From contig NZ_CP076718.1 of NCBI RefSeq assembly GCF_011682235.2, forward strand, positions 4,433,095 through 4,497,094: 64,000 bases of DNA, given 5' to 3'. The DNA comes from Rhodocaloribacter litoris. Lineage in GTDB: Bacteria; Bacteroidota; Rhodothermia; Rhodothermales; ISCAR-4553. The position numbers were made by a program, and so were the translations under genes. Every line of letters begins with the position of its first letter. Position 1 is the stretch's first letter. Shown here piece by piece: positions 27,881-35,435 of this stretch. The notes under the pieces are model-generated. The model did not search any database. It was not told where the DNA came from and saw only the letters and a program-made list of their open reading frames with translations.

Positions 27881-28867
27881 ATGAACGGGCAGTCTCACAA
27901 CGACAACGACCGTGACGAAGTCCTGGCCCGGCGGATCGGCCGGCTCCGGGAAGAAGGGCGTCCGCTGGCGTCCGATCCGGAGCTGGCCGATGATCCGCTG
28001 GTGCAGGCCTTGCTGGCGTTCGAGGCCGGGACGGCGCCGGACGTCGTCCCGGAACGGCAGGAGCGTCTCTGGCAGGCCATCCAGGCGCGGATGCGGGAAC
28101 CGTCGGCCGATCGCCGGCCCCTCCGGCGGCTTCCCGTGGGCCGTTCGATCTGGTACCGGGCGGCGGCCGTGGTGCTCGTGCTGGTTGCAGCCGGGCTGGG
28201 CTGGTGGCTGTACCTGGGTCGTGAGACGCCGCACCATCTGGTCGCTTCGGCCGGGGCAACGCAACAGGTGTACACGGCGCCGGACACGTCGCGGATCACG
28301 CTCCGCCCGCATTCCCGGCTCTACCTGGTCGCTGCCTCGGAAACCTCTCTGCAATACCGGCTGGAGGGGGAGGCGTACTTCGACGTGACGTACCGGCCGG
28401 AGCGGCGTTTTCAGGTGCTGTCCGGGCCGGTGCGCGTCACGGTGCTGGGGACCCGGTTTGACGTGCGCACCTGGAGCGGGGTCGAGGTTTTCCTCGAGGA
28501 AGGACAGGTGCAACTGGAAGGTCCACACGGACAGCAACAGGTGCTCGCCGCCGGCCAGCGCAGCCGCCTGACGGCCGACGGCCGGCTGACGGCACCGGAG
28601 CCCGCTCCCGCCGAGACGTATCTGGACTGGATGCGGGGCCGGTTGACCTTTACGCGGGAGCCGGCGGCCCGGGTGACGGCGGAGCTGGCTCACCATTTCG
28701 GCGTGCGGATCGAACTGCCCGAACCCCACGCGTCCCAGCAACTAAGCGGAACGCTGTTGCTGGACAGCCTGGCGCCGGCCCTGCAGGATCTGGGGCGGGT
28801 GCTGGAAGGCCGCTTCGTCGAGGTCGCTCCGGGACATTACCGATTCGAGGATGATGCGGTGCGGTAG
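27881..28867 (+). CDS. FecR-family anti-sigma factor
   Basis: A 328-residue single-pass membrane protein. The N-terminal ~80 residues are cytoplasmic and would bind the ECF sigma. One membrane helix lies at ~92-112 (WYRAAAVVLVLVAAGLGWWL). The periplasmic FecR domain follows, with VYTAPDTSRITLRPHSRLYL, GEAYFDVT and VTVLGTRFDVR typical of the family. A C-terminal DUF4974-like STN-contact domain (LDWMRGRLTFTREPAARV) completes it. It would receive the signal from the TonB receptor and release the sigma. Its 3' end overlaps the receptor gene by 17 bases. A longer in-frame start at 27821 is less likely than the ATG at 27881. Confidence 0.9.
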   Translation: MNGQSHNDNDRDEVLARRIGRLREEGRPLASDPELADDPLVQALLAFEAGTAPDVVPERQERLWQAIQARMREPSADRRPLRRLPVGRSIWYRAAAVVLVLVAAGLGWWLYLGRETPHHLVASAGATQQVYTAPDTSRITLRPHSRLYLVAASETSLQYRLEGEAYFDVTYRPERRFQVLSGPVRVTVLGTRFDVRTWSGVEVFLEEGQVQLEGPHGQQQVLAAGQRSRLTADGRLTAPEPAPAETYLDWMRGRLTFTREPAARVTAELAHHFGVRIELPEPHASQQLSGTLLLDSLAPALQDLGRVLEGRFVEVAPGHYRFEDDAVR

Positions 28868-31481
28868 GATTGCGTGCCTGCTGGTCTGGTTCGGGCTCAT
28901 GAGCCTGGCGGCAACCACCCGGGCACAGCCGGTGGTCTATCAGGAGGTGCCGCTGCGCCAGGTACTCGACGACGTGGCCCGGCGCAGCGGCTACCGGGTG
29001 CTCTACCGCGACGCGCTGGCGCAGGGCCGTACGGTCACGCTGCAGGCACCGGCCTCCGTGTTGATCGAAGCCCTCTCGCGCGAGCTGGCCCGCCAGGGGT
29101 TGGTGCTGGAAGCCGACACGGCGCGGCGCCTGCTCTTCCTCCTGGAGCCACCCCCGCGAGAAGTGTCGATCGAAGGGCGGGTATGGGATGCGGACACCGG
29201 CCGGCCGCTCCCGTACGCGACGGTTTCCTGGGAGGCGGAAACCCGGCTCCAGGGCACCATGGCCGGTGCCGACGGGCGGTTCCGTGTGGTGACGGCGCCG
29301 GCGACCGGCCGCGATACACTGGAGCTGACCGCTTCGTATGTGGGCTACGGGCCGCAGACCGTCCGGCTGCCGCTGCACGATGCCGCGCACACGGTCGACC
29401 TGTTTCTGCAACCGCAGGTCGAAGCGCTGCCGGCCGTGGTCATCGAAGGCAGTGCCGTCTGGCTGGACGGTGTGGACACGACCTGGCACCGGCTGGTACG
29501 GCCCGAGCGGTTTGCACCCTTCGGCGAGCGTGGTGTGCTGCAGGCCCTGCAGGCCCTGCCGTCCGTCGGCCTGGCGGTCGGGCTCGACGGGTTCACCGTG
29601 CGCGGTAGCCGGACCGACGGCTTGCAGGTGTTGCTCGACGGCGTGCCCGTCTATCACCCGTCACATCTCTTTGGCCTGTTCGATGCCTTCAACCCGGACG
29701 CCCTGCAGGCTGTCGGTTTCTTTTACGACGTGGCCCCGGCCACCTATGCAGCACCACCGGGCGGTACGCTGGCGTTCGTGACGCGAAACGACCATCCGGC
29801 CCACCTGCAAGGTGTGGCCGGGCTCAGCAACGTGGCCGGGCGCCTGCTGCTGCAGGGGCCGCTGGGACGCCCGGGAAGCTGGCTGCTGGCCGCCCGTCGT
29901 TCGTGGCTGGATGCGTTCGCCTGGCCCGGAAACGACCGGCTGATTTCCTATGGCCTGGATGTGGGGCGCCCCACAGGACCGTTGCCTCCGAACGTGGCCG
30001 ACCTGGGGGCACGCCTGCTGGAAGTGGGACCGTCGACCGCTTCGTTTTATGACCTGCACGGCAAGCTGAGGCTGGAAGGGCGGCGCGTGCACCTGACCGC
30101 CAGCGGCTACCTGGGGGGCGACGATGCCCGCCAGCAGGCACGGCGCCTGATGCCCCGGTGGGCGGGAAGAGAACCCACCGTGCTCGAGTGGACCGAGGTG
30201 GTAACCCGCCAGCGATGGAGCAACCGTATGCTGAGCCTGCAGCCCACGCACCGGCTCGCCCAGCGCGTGCGCCTGCGGACCCTGCTGGCCACCACGGCTT
30301 ACGAAAGCGAGTACACGAAGGACGATTTTCTGTATGCTTTTTCCGGAGGAGGCTTGCAGAACCTGTTCCGGCGTCTGGATCCTTTCGCCTATACCAACAC
30401 GCTGGCCGGGTGGTACTGGGAACAGGCAGTAGACGCCGGAACCGACCGGGGCTACTGGACGCTGGGGTATGCCCTGCAGCAGCTGGCACTTTCCTACCAG
30501 GAGCAGTCCGCCCTGCGGTCGCGGCCGTTTGCGGAGCACCAGCGGGCCGTGCAGGCCGATGCCTTCGTGCAGCACGAGGGCCGGCCGCATCCGCAGTTGA
30601 GGTTCCTGGCAGGTGCCCGGCTCCATGCCTTCTCGACGGGCCCGTACGTGCGGCTTTCGCCCCGCCTGCAGCTTACGGTGCATCCGCAGGGACGCTGGTC
30701 TGCGGGTCTCGGCTTCAGCCGGAACTACCAGTTCCTGCACCATCTGGCCTTCGAGAACATGAACAGCACGGGCGTATGGCTGCTGACCGGACGCAACCAG
30801 CCGCCCACCGTGGTCGACCACCTGAGCGTGGGGGTGCAACTGAGGCCGGGACGCTCGCGCCTGCAGGTGGATGCCTACACCCGGCGTTTTGCGAACGTGT
30901 GGCAACACGAGGTGGTGGCGCCGTTCTTTCTGATCACCCGCGACCGGGAGACCTCGACGCCCTGGCTCACCGGCGCCCGGAGCCGGGCCTACGGGCTTGA
31001 GGTGCTCCTGGATCAGCCGCTCGGCCCGCTGCGGACCACGCTGGCCTATGCACTGGCCCGGGTCGATCTGGCGCATGAGGCCCTGGCGGGGGGGGCCTGG
31101 TATCCGGCGCCCTGGGACCGGCGGCACCAGGTTCGGGTCTATCTGGACGTACCGCTCGGGCGAGCGGCCACGCTGTCGGTAGCCTGGTTTTCGGCCACCG
31201 GTCCACCCAACACCGAGCGTTTCACGGATCAGAGACAGCCGGCACGGCTGGGCTCGAACCACCGCATGGATCTGGCACTGGCCGGTCGCCACCGCCTGCA
31301 CTTCGCGACGGCCGAGTTGCGCCTGGGGCTTTTCAACCTGTTCGACCGTGCCAATCCCTGGTACCGGACTCCCGTGCTGGCCCTCGTGGGCGAACGCCTT
31401 CCCGGCCGACTGGCGTTCGTCCCCGTCGACGTGTATGACCTGGGACGCCAGGCTTCCTTCGAACTGGTGCTGCACTTCTGA
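28851..31481 (+). CDS. TonB-dependent receptor with N-terminal signalling (STN) domain
   Basis: An 876-residue outer-membrane receptor. After a signal peptide cleaved near TTRAQP, an STN domain (residues ~27-100) matches the secretin/TonB short domain that contacts FecR. A carboxypeptidase-regulatory-like beta sandwich (~105-195) follows, with EGRVWDADTGRPLPYATV. The plug (~210-320) has LLDGVPVYHPSHLFGLF, and the rest is a 22-strand-type barrel ending in FELVLHF with the terminal Phe. The solute is not deducible. It overlaps FecR by 17 bases, so the two should be translated together and function as a FecA-like signalling receptor. Confidence 0.9.
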   Translation: MMRCGRIACLLVWFGLMSLAATTRAQPVVYQEVPLRQVLDDVARRSGYRVLYRDALAQGRTVTLQAPASVLIEALSRELARQGLVLEADTARRLLFLLEPPPREVSIEGRVWDADTGRPLPYATVSWEAETRLQGTMAGADGRFRVVTAPATGRDTLELTASYVGYGPQTVRLPLHDAAHTVDLFLQPQVEALPAVVIEGSAVWLDGVDTTWHRLVRPERFAPFGERGVLQALQALPSVGLAVGLDGFTVRGSRTDGLQVLLDGVPVYHPSHLFGLFDAFNPDALQAVGFFYDVAPATYAAPPGGTLAFVTRNDHPAHLQGVAGLSNVAGRLLLQGPLGRPGSWLLAARRSWLDAFAWPGNDRLISYGLDVGRPTGPLPPNVADLGARLLEVGPSTASFYDLHGKLRLEGRRVHLTASGYLGGDDARQQARRLMPRWAGREPTVLEWTEVVTRQRWSNRMLSLQPTHRLAQRVRLRTLLATTAYESEYTKDDFLYAFSGGGLQNLFRRLDPFAYTNTLAGWYWEQAVDAGTDRGYWTLGYALQQLALSYQEQSALRSRPFAEHQRAVQADAFVQHEGRPHPQLRFLAGARLHAFSTGPYVRLSPRLQLTVHPQGRWSAGLGFSRNYQFLHHLAFENMNSTGVWLLTGRNQPPTVVDHLSVGVQLRPGRSRLQVDAYTRRFANVWQHEVVAPFFLITRDRETSTPWLTGARSRAYGLEVLLDQPLGPLRTTLAYALARVDLAHEALAGGAWYPAPWDRRHQVRVYLDVPLGRAATLSVAWFSATGPPNTERFTDQRQPARLGSNHRMDLALAGRHRLHFATAELRLGLFNLFDRANPWYRTPVLALVGERLPGRLAFVPVDVYDLGRQASFELVLHF

Positions 31482-31490
31482 AAAGACCTT

Positions 31491-31519
31491 GCCGGGATGA
31501 AACACGGATGCGTCCCGGC
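31491..31519 (+). terminator. Hairpin after the TonB-receptor gene
   Basis: GCCGGGA and TCCCGGC form a 7-bp stem around a 15-base loop 10 bases after the receptor stop. There is no T-run, so termination strength is uncertain. Confidence 0.35.
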
Positions 31520-31570
31520 TATACTAAGGGACTCTATCTCCGTTTGAACGAGTAAAACGTGACGCAGTCT

Positions 31571-32182
31571 ATGCAGGACGAACTGACGGTTCATGACATC
31601 GTCGGACGCGGGGTTTCACTGGACGTATACCGCGCCCGGTGGCAGCAGGACCTGGCACGCCCGCTGCGGGGACTCGACCGTACCGCACGGCGCTACCTGC
31701 ACTATGCCCGCTACAACTGGGAACGCTATCACCGGGTCTTCGAGCAATATGAGCCGTCACAGGCGTTCAGGGCCGTGCTGGAGCGTATCACGTCGCCGCA
31801 GGACTGGCTGGTGATCACCGAGGACTGGTGCGCCGACGCAGCGTACAGCCTGCCGGTGTTCGCACGGGCCGCCGAAACGAACCGGCAGGTCTGGTTGCGC
31901 CTTGTCCGCCGCGACGAGCATCCAGAGGTGATGGACCGCTATCTGACGAACGGCGCCCGGGCGATTCCGAAGCTGGTGGTGTTCGGCGCCCGCGGTGACG
32001 AGTTGTTCCGCTGGGGTGCGAAGCCGGCGGCGCTGTACCGGCTCCGGGAAGACTGGAAAGCCCGCGGCATTGAGGGACATGAGCTCTCGAAGGCGACGAT
32101 CGCCTGGTACGAGTCCGGCGGCTGGCTCGAGGTGGAACGCGAGCTGGCGGCCTTGCTGGAGACTACGGCGGTGCGGGGTTGA
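31571..32182 (+). CDS. Thioredoxin-fold protein with a single active-site Cys
   Basis: A 203-residue cytoplasmic protein with thioredoxin-like elements: DWLVITEDWCADAAYSLPVF as the strand-active site-helix, and the cis-proline motif ARAIPKLVVFG. The usual CxxC is WCADA, so only the first cysteine remains. This is also common in the 'EDWCGDA' family of bacilli and Bacteroidota, so it may not be a dithiol oxidoreductase. The N-terminal ~60 residues are helical and Arg/Tyr-rich. GTG at 31559 is an alternative start. It is a lone gene between the receptor operon and the dif-like site. Confidence 0.75.
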   Translation: MQDELTVHDIVGRGVSLDVYRARWQQDLARPLRGLDRTARRYLHYARYNWERYHRVFEQYEPSQAFRAVLERITSPQDWLVITEDWCADAAYSLPVFARAAETNRQVWLRLVRRDEHPEVMDRYLTNGARAIPKLVVFGARGDELFRWGAKPAALYRLREDWKARGIEGHELSKATIAWYESGGWLEVERELAALLETTAVRG

Positions 32183-32209
32183 CAGGCTGCGGAAAAGATC
32201 GTATCCTGT

Positions 32210-32237
32210 ACCTGTGATAAGGATAGTTATCAAGGGT
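32210..32237 (+). other. Candidate dif-like Xer recombination site
   Basis: A 28-base block fits the dif plan: left arm ACCTGTGATAA, 6-base centre GGATAG, right arm TTATCAAGGGT. The inner arms GATAA and TTATC are inverted repeats, matching the ATAA...TTAT core of E. coli dif. The outer parts match dif poorly. It lies in the short AT-rich gap before the HNH/tyrosine recombinase genes. The adjoining TATCAA-ggg-TTGATA palindrome means an operator for those genes is an alternative reading. Confidence 0.35.
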
Positions 32238-32263
32238 TGATATCTACTAACTCAAAAAAGCCC

Positions 32264-32872
32264 ATGCATCTCGGCGAGATCGAAGCCCTCCTTGAAGACG
32301 ACCGTTGCCGTGCCCAGCTGGCCCGCCTGACACCGCCGGAGACAGCCCCCGCGCAGCCCGACCCCGCCGCGTGCGACTGGCGGTTCGTTGAGACCCCGGA
32401 CGGGCTGCTCCGGGATTACGTGGTCTCCACCGGCGGGCACGTGCTTTCTCTGCCGCGCTACCGTCGTTACCGCCCGGCCTCCGGCTCGTCCCGTGTCGCA
32501 CACCGCAAGTTCCAGCCCGGGCGGTTTCTGCGTCCCGGTCGCCATCCCGAAGGGTTCCGTACCGTGGTGTTGTACCGGGACGGCCGGAAGGAGCCGTTTT
32601 ACGTGCACCAGCTCGTGGCCTGGACATTTCTCGGCCCGCAGCCACCCGGTCACGTCATCCGCCATCGGGACGGCAACCCCGGCAACAACACGGCGGACAA
32701 CCTCGAATATGGCCCGGCATCGCCCCGCCTGCACGCCGGTGTGGCCGGGAGCGTGTGCGACCGGGAAAGGCAGTTGCGACAGGCCGTCCGGGAAGCGCTC
32801 GACGGCCGGCGCGATGTCCACCGGGTACTCGGCGAAGTGCTTGACTATCTCACGGAAAAATGTGAAGCATGA
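32264..32872 (+). CDS. HNH endonuclease (NUMOD4/HNH_3 type)
   Basis: A 202-residue protein with a NUMOD4-like segment (YVVSTGGHVLSLPR, residues ~52-65). An HNH_3 nuclease motif follows: VHQLVAWTFLGP with His115, then VIRHRDGNPGNNTADNLEYG with His134 and the NN pair at 141-142. Such proteins are usually free-standing homing or phage-type nicking endonucleases. The last residues overlap the start of the tyrosine recombinase by four bases (ATGA), so the pair is translationally coupled. ATG 32264 is chosen over an upstream TTG because of the family start. It is probably mobile-element derived, but no element ends are visible. Confidence 0.8.
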   Translation: MHLGEIEALLEDDRCRAQLARLTPPETAPAQPDPAACDWRFVETPDGLLRDYVVSTGGHVLSLPRYRRYRPASGSSRVAHRKFQPGRFLRPGRHPEGFRTVVLYRDGRKEPFYVHQLVAWTFLGPQPPGHVIRHRDGNPGNNTADNLEYGPASPRLHAGVAGSVCDRERQLRQAVREALDGRRDVHRVLGEVLDYLTEKCEA

Positions 32873-33822
32873 TGAAAGACGATGCTCTTGTTCCGCGCGG
32901 TTCGCCTGCATCACTTTTGACCCCGGCCTATGGCGATCAGAACCTCTTGGAACTTTACCTCCTGAAGTTCGATAGGGCCAGAACGAAAGAAGCTTACCGG
33001 CGTGATTTGAAGGATTTTTTTGGCACTGAATTTGTCGATTTAAATATTACAATGTCTGTTGATTTCGTCCGGGTCAACGAATATGTCGGCGCTCTTGAAA
33101 GGAGCGGATATAAAGCCTCCACGATAAAACGAAAACTTGCAGCCATACGTGGTTTCTTTGACTGGCTGATTGCGCTTGGCGTACTACAGCAAAACCCGGC
33201 GCACCGGCAACTCGTCCGCAAGGTTCGCCAGGTGGACCGGAAGAACCGGCGCATTCTTTTCCTCTCTGCCGAGGAGGCCCGCCGCCTGGTCGAGGCCACG
33301 GCGGCCAGCGGGGCGGCCCACCTGCGCGATAGGGCCCTGATCCTGACGCTGCTGCACTGTGTGTTGCGTCGCTCGGAGGCCGCCGCGATGGACGTGGAAC
33401 ATCTGCGCCCGCTCGGGCGGTACTGGGTGCTCGACATCCCGCACGCGAAAGGTGGAGCCGACCAGTACGTCAAGGTCCCGGATCACGTTGTGGAGGAGAT
33501 CGAGCGCATGAAACGGCATTACGGGATCACGACGGGCCCTCTCTGGCGTTCCCTGAGCCCGAACAACCGCGACGGCCGGCTTTCCCCGCATTCCATCTAC
33601 ACCATCGTTCGCACCGCGGCCGGGCGGGCCGGGTTGCCCCGCATCGGAGCACACACGCTCCGGCACACCGGCTGCACACTGGCCATCGAGGCGGGGGCCT
33701 CCATCCAGCAGGTCCAGAACCATGCCCGCCATAAGAGCATTGAAACGACGATGGTCTACGTCCATCAGCGGGATCGGCTGCGGGACAGCGCCGCCGACTT
33801 CATCCACATCGACGACGTGTAG
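32869..33822 (+). CDS. Tyrosine recombinase (XerC/D-like integrase)
   Basis: A 317-residue tyrosine recombinase with all catalytic positions: Arg167 in VLRRSEAAAM, Lys194 in HAKGGADQY, His262-x-x-Arg265 in AHTLRHTG, His288 in ARHKS and the nucleophile Tyr297 in MVYVHQ. Residues ~25-115 form the SAM-like core-binding domain. The DNA for residues ~40-105 is clearly AT-richer than the catalytic half, suggesting a mosaic history. It is coupled to the HNH gene and lies ~0.6 kb from a dif-like palindrome. It could be a chromosomal Xer protein or an integrase left by an element; only one such gene is present here. Confidence 0.88.
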   Translation: MMKDDALVPRGSPASLLTPAYGDQNLLELYLLKFDRARTKEAYRRDLKDFFGTEFVDLNITMSVDFVRVNEYVGALERSGYKASTIKRKLAAIRGFFDWLIALGVLQQNPAHRQLVRKVRQVDRKNRRILFLSAEEARRLVEATAASGAAHLRDRALILTLLHCVLRRSEAAAMDVEHLRPLGRYWVLDIPHAKGGADQYVKVPDHVVEEIERMKRHYGITTGPLWRSLSPNNRDGRLSPHSIYTIVRTAAGRAGLPRIGAHTLRHTGCTLAIEAGASIQQVQNHARHKSIETTMVYVHQRDRLRDSAADFIHIDDV

Positions 33823-33824
33823 CC

Positions 33825-34172
33825 ATGGCACTCAACTTCTTCCGCACACCGGTTCCCGGTATCCCGGTAGAACGACTCAAAAGCATGCTCGATCATGGCG
33901 AAGAATTTGTTCTTATTGATGTGCGAGAACCGAACGAGAGGAACATCGCCAGCATTGGCGGAACGAACGTGCCGCTTCAGAAACTTCCGGACACGATAGA
34001 AGACGTAGTTGAAGACAAAGAAACCAGGATCGTTGTCTACTGCCGCTCGGGTTCGCGTTCGGCCCGCGCTGTCGAGTACATGCGGGCAATGGGCTACAGG
34101 AACGTGGTAAATCTGGAAGGAGGTATTCTGGCCTGGATAGAACGCATCGATCCCACGCTCACGCCTTATTGA
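33825..34172 (+). CDS. Rhodanese-like sulfurtransferase
   Basis: A 115-residue single rhodanese domain. LIDVREPNERNIASIGG and the active loop CRSGSRSA, with the persulfide cysteine, match single-domain GlpE/PspE-like enzymes that move sulfur to thiol acceptors. There is no signal peptide, so it is cytoplasmic. It starts two bases after the recombinase stop. GC content is visibly below the window average. miaA begins 13 bases downstream, so the genes 32264-35079 may form one transcript, but sulfur transfer to tRNA by this protein is not shown. Confidence 0.9.
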   Translation: MALNFFRTPVPGIPVERLKSMLDHGEEFVLIDVREPNERNIASIGGTNVPLQKLPDTIEDVVEDKETRIVVYCRSGSRSARAVEYMRAMGYRNVVNLEGGILAWIERIDPTLTPY

Positions 34173-34185
34173 TCGTACCGGTTTG

Positions 34186-35079
34186 ATGGGTGATATATCG
34201 GTAGATCTGGAAATACCCGTGATTGCAGGGCCGACGGCCACTGGCAAGACCTGGCTGAGCATCGAGCTCGCAGAGCGTGTCGGCGCAGAGATTGTCTCGG
34301 CGGACAGCCGCCAGGTGTACCGTGGTCTGGACATCGGAACGGCCAAACCGACCGTCGAGGAACGCCGGGGCATTCCCCACCACTTCATCGACGAGTTGGA
34401 GCTGGAGGTCCCCTTCTCAGCCGGCCGGTTCGCGGCGGCGGCCCGTGAACGTATCCGCTCGATCCTGGAGCGTGGCCGTCTTCCGGTTGTCGTCGGCGGA
34501 TCGACCCTCTACCTGCATGCCCTGATCCATGGCCTGCCCGACCTTCCGGAGGCCGATCCCGACCTCCGGCACGCGTTGAACCAGCGGCTGGCACGCGAGG
34601 GCGGCGAGGCGCTGTATCGGGAACTGCAGCGGGTCGATCCCGGGTTTGCCGCCACGCTCGATCCCACGAAGACGCAGCGGCTCGTGCGCGGGCTCGAGGT
34701 GTACTACGCCACCGGCCGGCCGCTGTCCAGTTTCCCCACGACGCCTCCGGAACCCGGGTTTCGGTATCGGGTCGTCGTTCTGTGCCGCGATCGGAAAGAA
34801 CTGTATGCCCGCATCAACGCGCGCGTCGATGCCATGATCGAGGCCGGTCTCGTCGACGAGGTGCGCGCCCTGGCCGCACAGGGATACGACGAGCGGATCA
34901 ATGCCCTGAACACCATCGGTTACAGGGAGGTTTTTGCACACCTGCGTGGGGAGATCCCCTTCGGGGAGATGGTCCGGCTCATCAAGCGGAACACCCGCCG
35001 GTATGCGAAGCGGCAGATGACTTGGTTTCGCCGGTATGGTTTTGTTTCTTACAATAACGGCTATGACCTGCTTTTGTAG
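34186..35079 (+). CDS. miaA: tRNA dimethylallyltransferase
   Basis: MiaA adds the isopentenyl group to A37 of tRNAs reading UNN codons. The 297-residue product has the P-loop AGPTATGKT near residue 16, SADSRQVYRGLDIGTAKP, the DPTKTQRLVRGLEVY block and the C-terminal KRNTRRYAKRQMTWFR. It starts at ATG 34186. The last residues YNNGYDLLL are encoded over copy 5 of the 12-mer repeat, and the final 19 bases overlap the end of folB on the other strand. The assignment is secure. Confidence 0.95.
   Translation: MGDISVDLEIPVIAGPTATGKTWLSIELAERVGAEIVSADSRQVYRGLDIGTAKPTVEERRGIPHHFIDELELEVPFSAGRFAAAARERIRSILERGRLPVVVGGSTLYLHALIHGLPDLPEADPDLRHALNQRLAREGGEALYRELQRVDPGFAATLDPTKTQRLVRGLEVYYATGRPLSSFPTTPPEPGFRYRVVVLCRDRKELYARINARVDAMIEAGLVDEVRALAAQGYDERINALNTIGYREVFAHLRGEIPFGEMVRLIKRNTRRYAKRQMTWFRRYGFVSYNNGYDLLL
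35049..35060 (-). repeat. 12-mer repeat copy 5 (3' end of miaA)
   Basis: Reads CCGTTATTGTAA on the minus strand followed by gAAACAAAA. It lies inside the last codons of miaA and is opposite in direction to copies 1-4. Confidence 0.85.
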
Positions 35080-35435
35080 AACACCGCCTCAGCCCGGTCA
35101 CACGGTCCCCCCACCGGCGGGTTGGGTTTCCTGACCGTCACCTCCACCGCCTCAACTACAGGAAAATTGCTGAGTATATTGTTGGCTATGAGATAGGCAA
35201 GCCTTTCGATGAGATAAAACCGGTTCTGTGTTACGAGCTCTCTGACGACGTGATATATCTTCTCGTAATCGACCGTCTTGGATAGATCATCTTCAGCAGC
35301 CGCTTTTTCGAAGTTTACCTCCATGCAAACGTCTACCTCGTAACGCCCTCCTATCCGGTGCTCTTCCTGCATCACACCGTGGTGCGCGTAAAAAACGGCA
35401 TTGATGAGATTGACCTTGTTTTTTGCCATAGTCAT
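35061..35435 (-). CDS. folB: Dihydroneopterin aldolase
   Basis: FolB cleaves dihydroneopterin to hydroxymethyl-dihydropterin in folate synthesis. The 124-residue protein matches the family. It has FYAHHGVMQEEHRIGGRYEVD near the start, VDYEKIYHVV in the middle (substrate Glu/Tyr region) and the VTVRKPNPPVGG end block. Its ATG overlaps the stop of the preceding lipoprotein (ATGA), so it is translationally coupled. A second ATG lies two codons in. Base composition is unusually AT-rich for the window. Its 3' end overlaps miaA by 19 bases, converging. Confidence 0.93.
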   Translation of the reverse strand: MTMAKNKVNLINAVFYAHHGVMQEEHRIGGRYEVDVCMEVNFEKAAAEDDLSKTVDYEKIYHVVRELVTQNRFYLIERLAYLIANNILSNFPVVEAVEVTVRKPNPPVGGPCDRAEAVFYKSRS

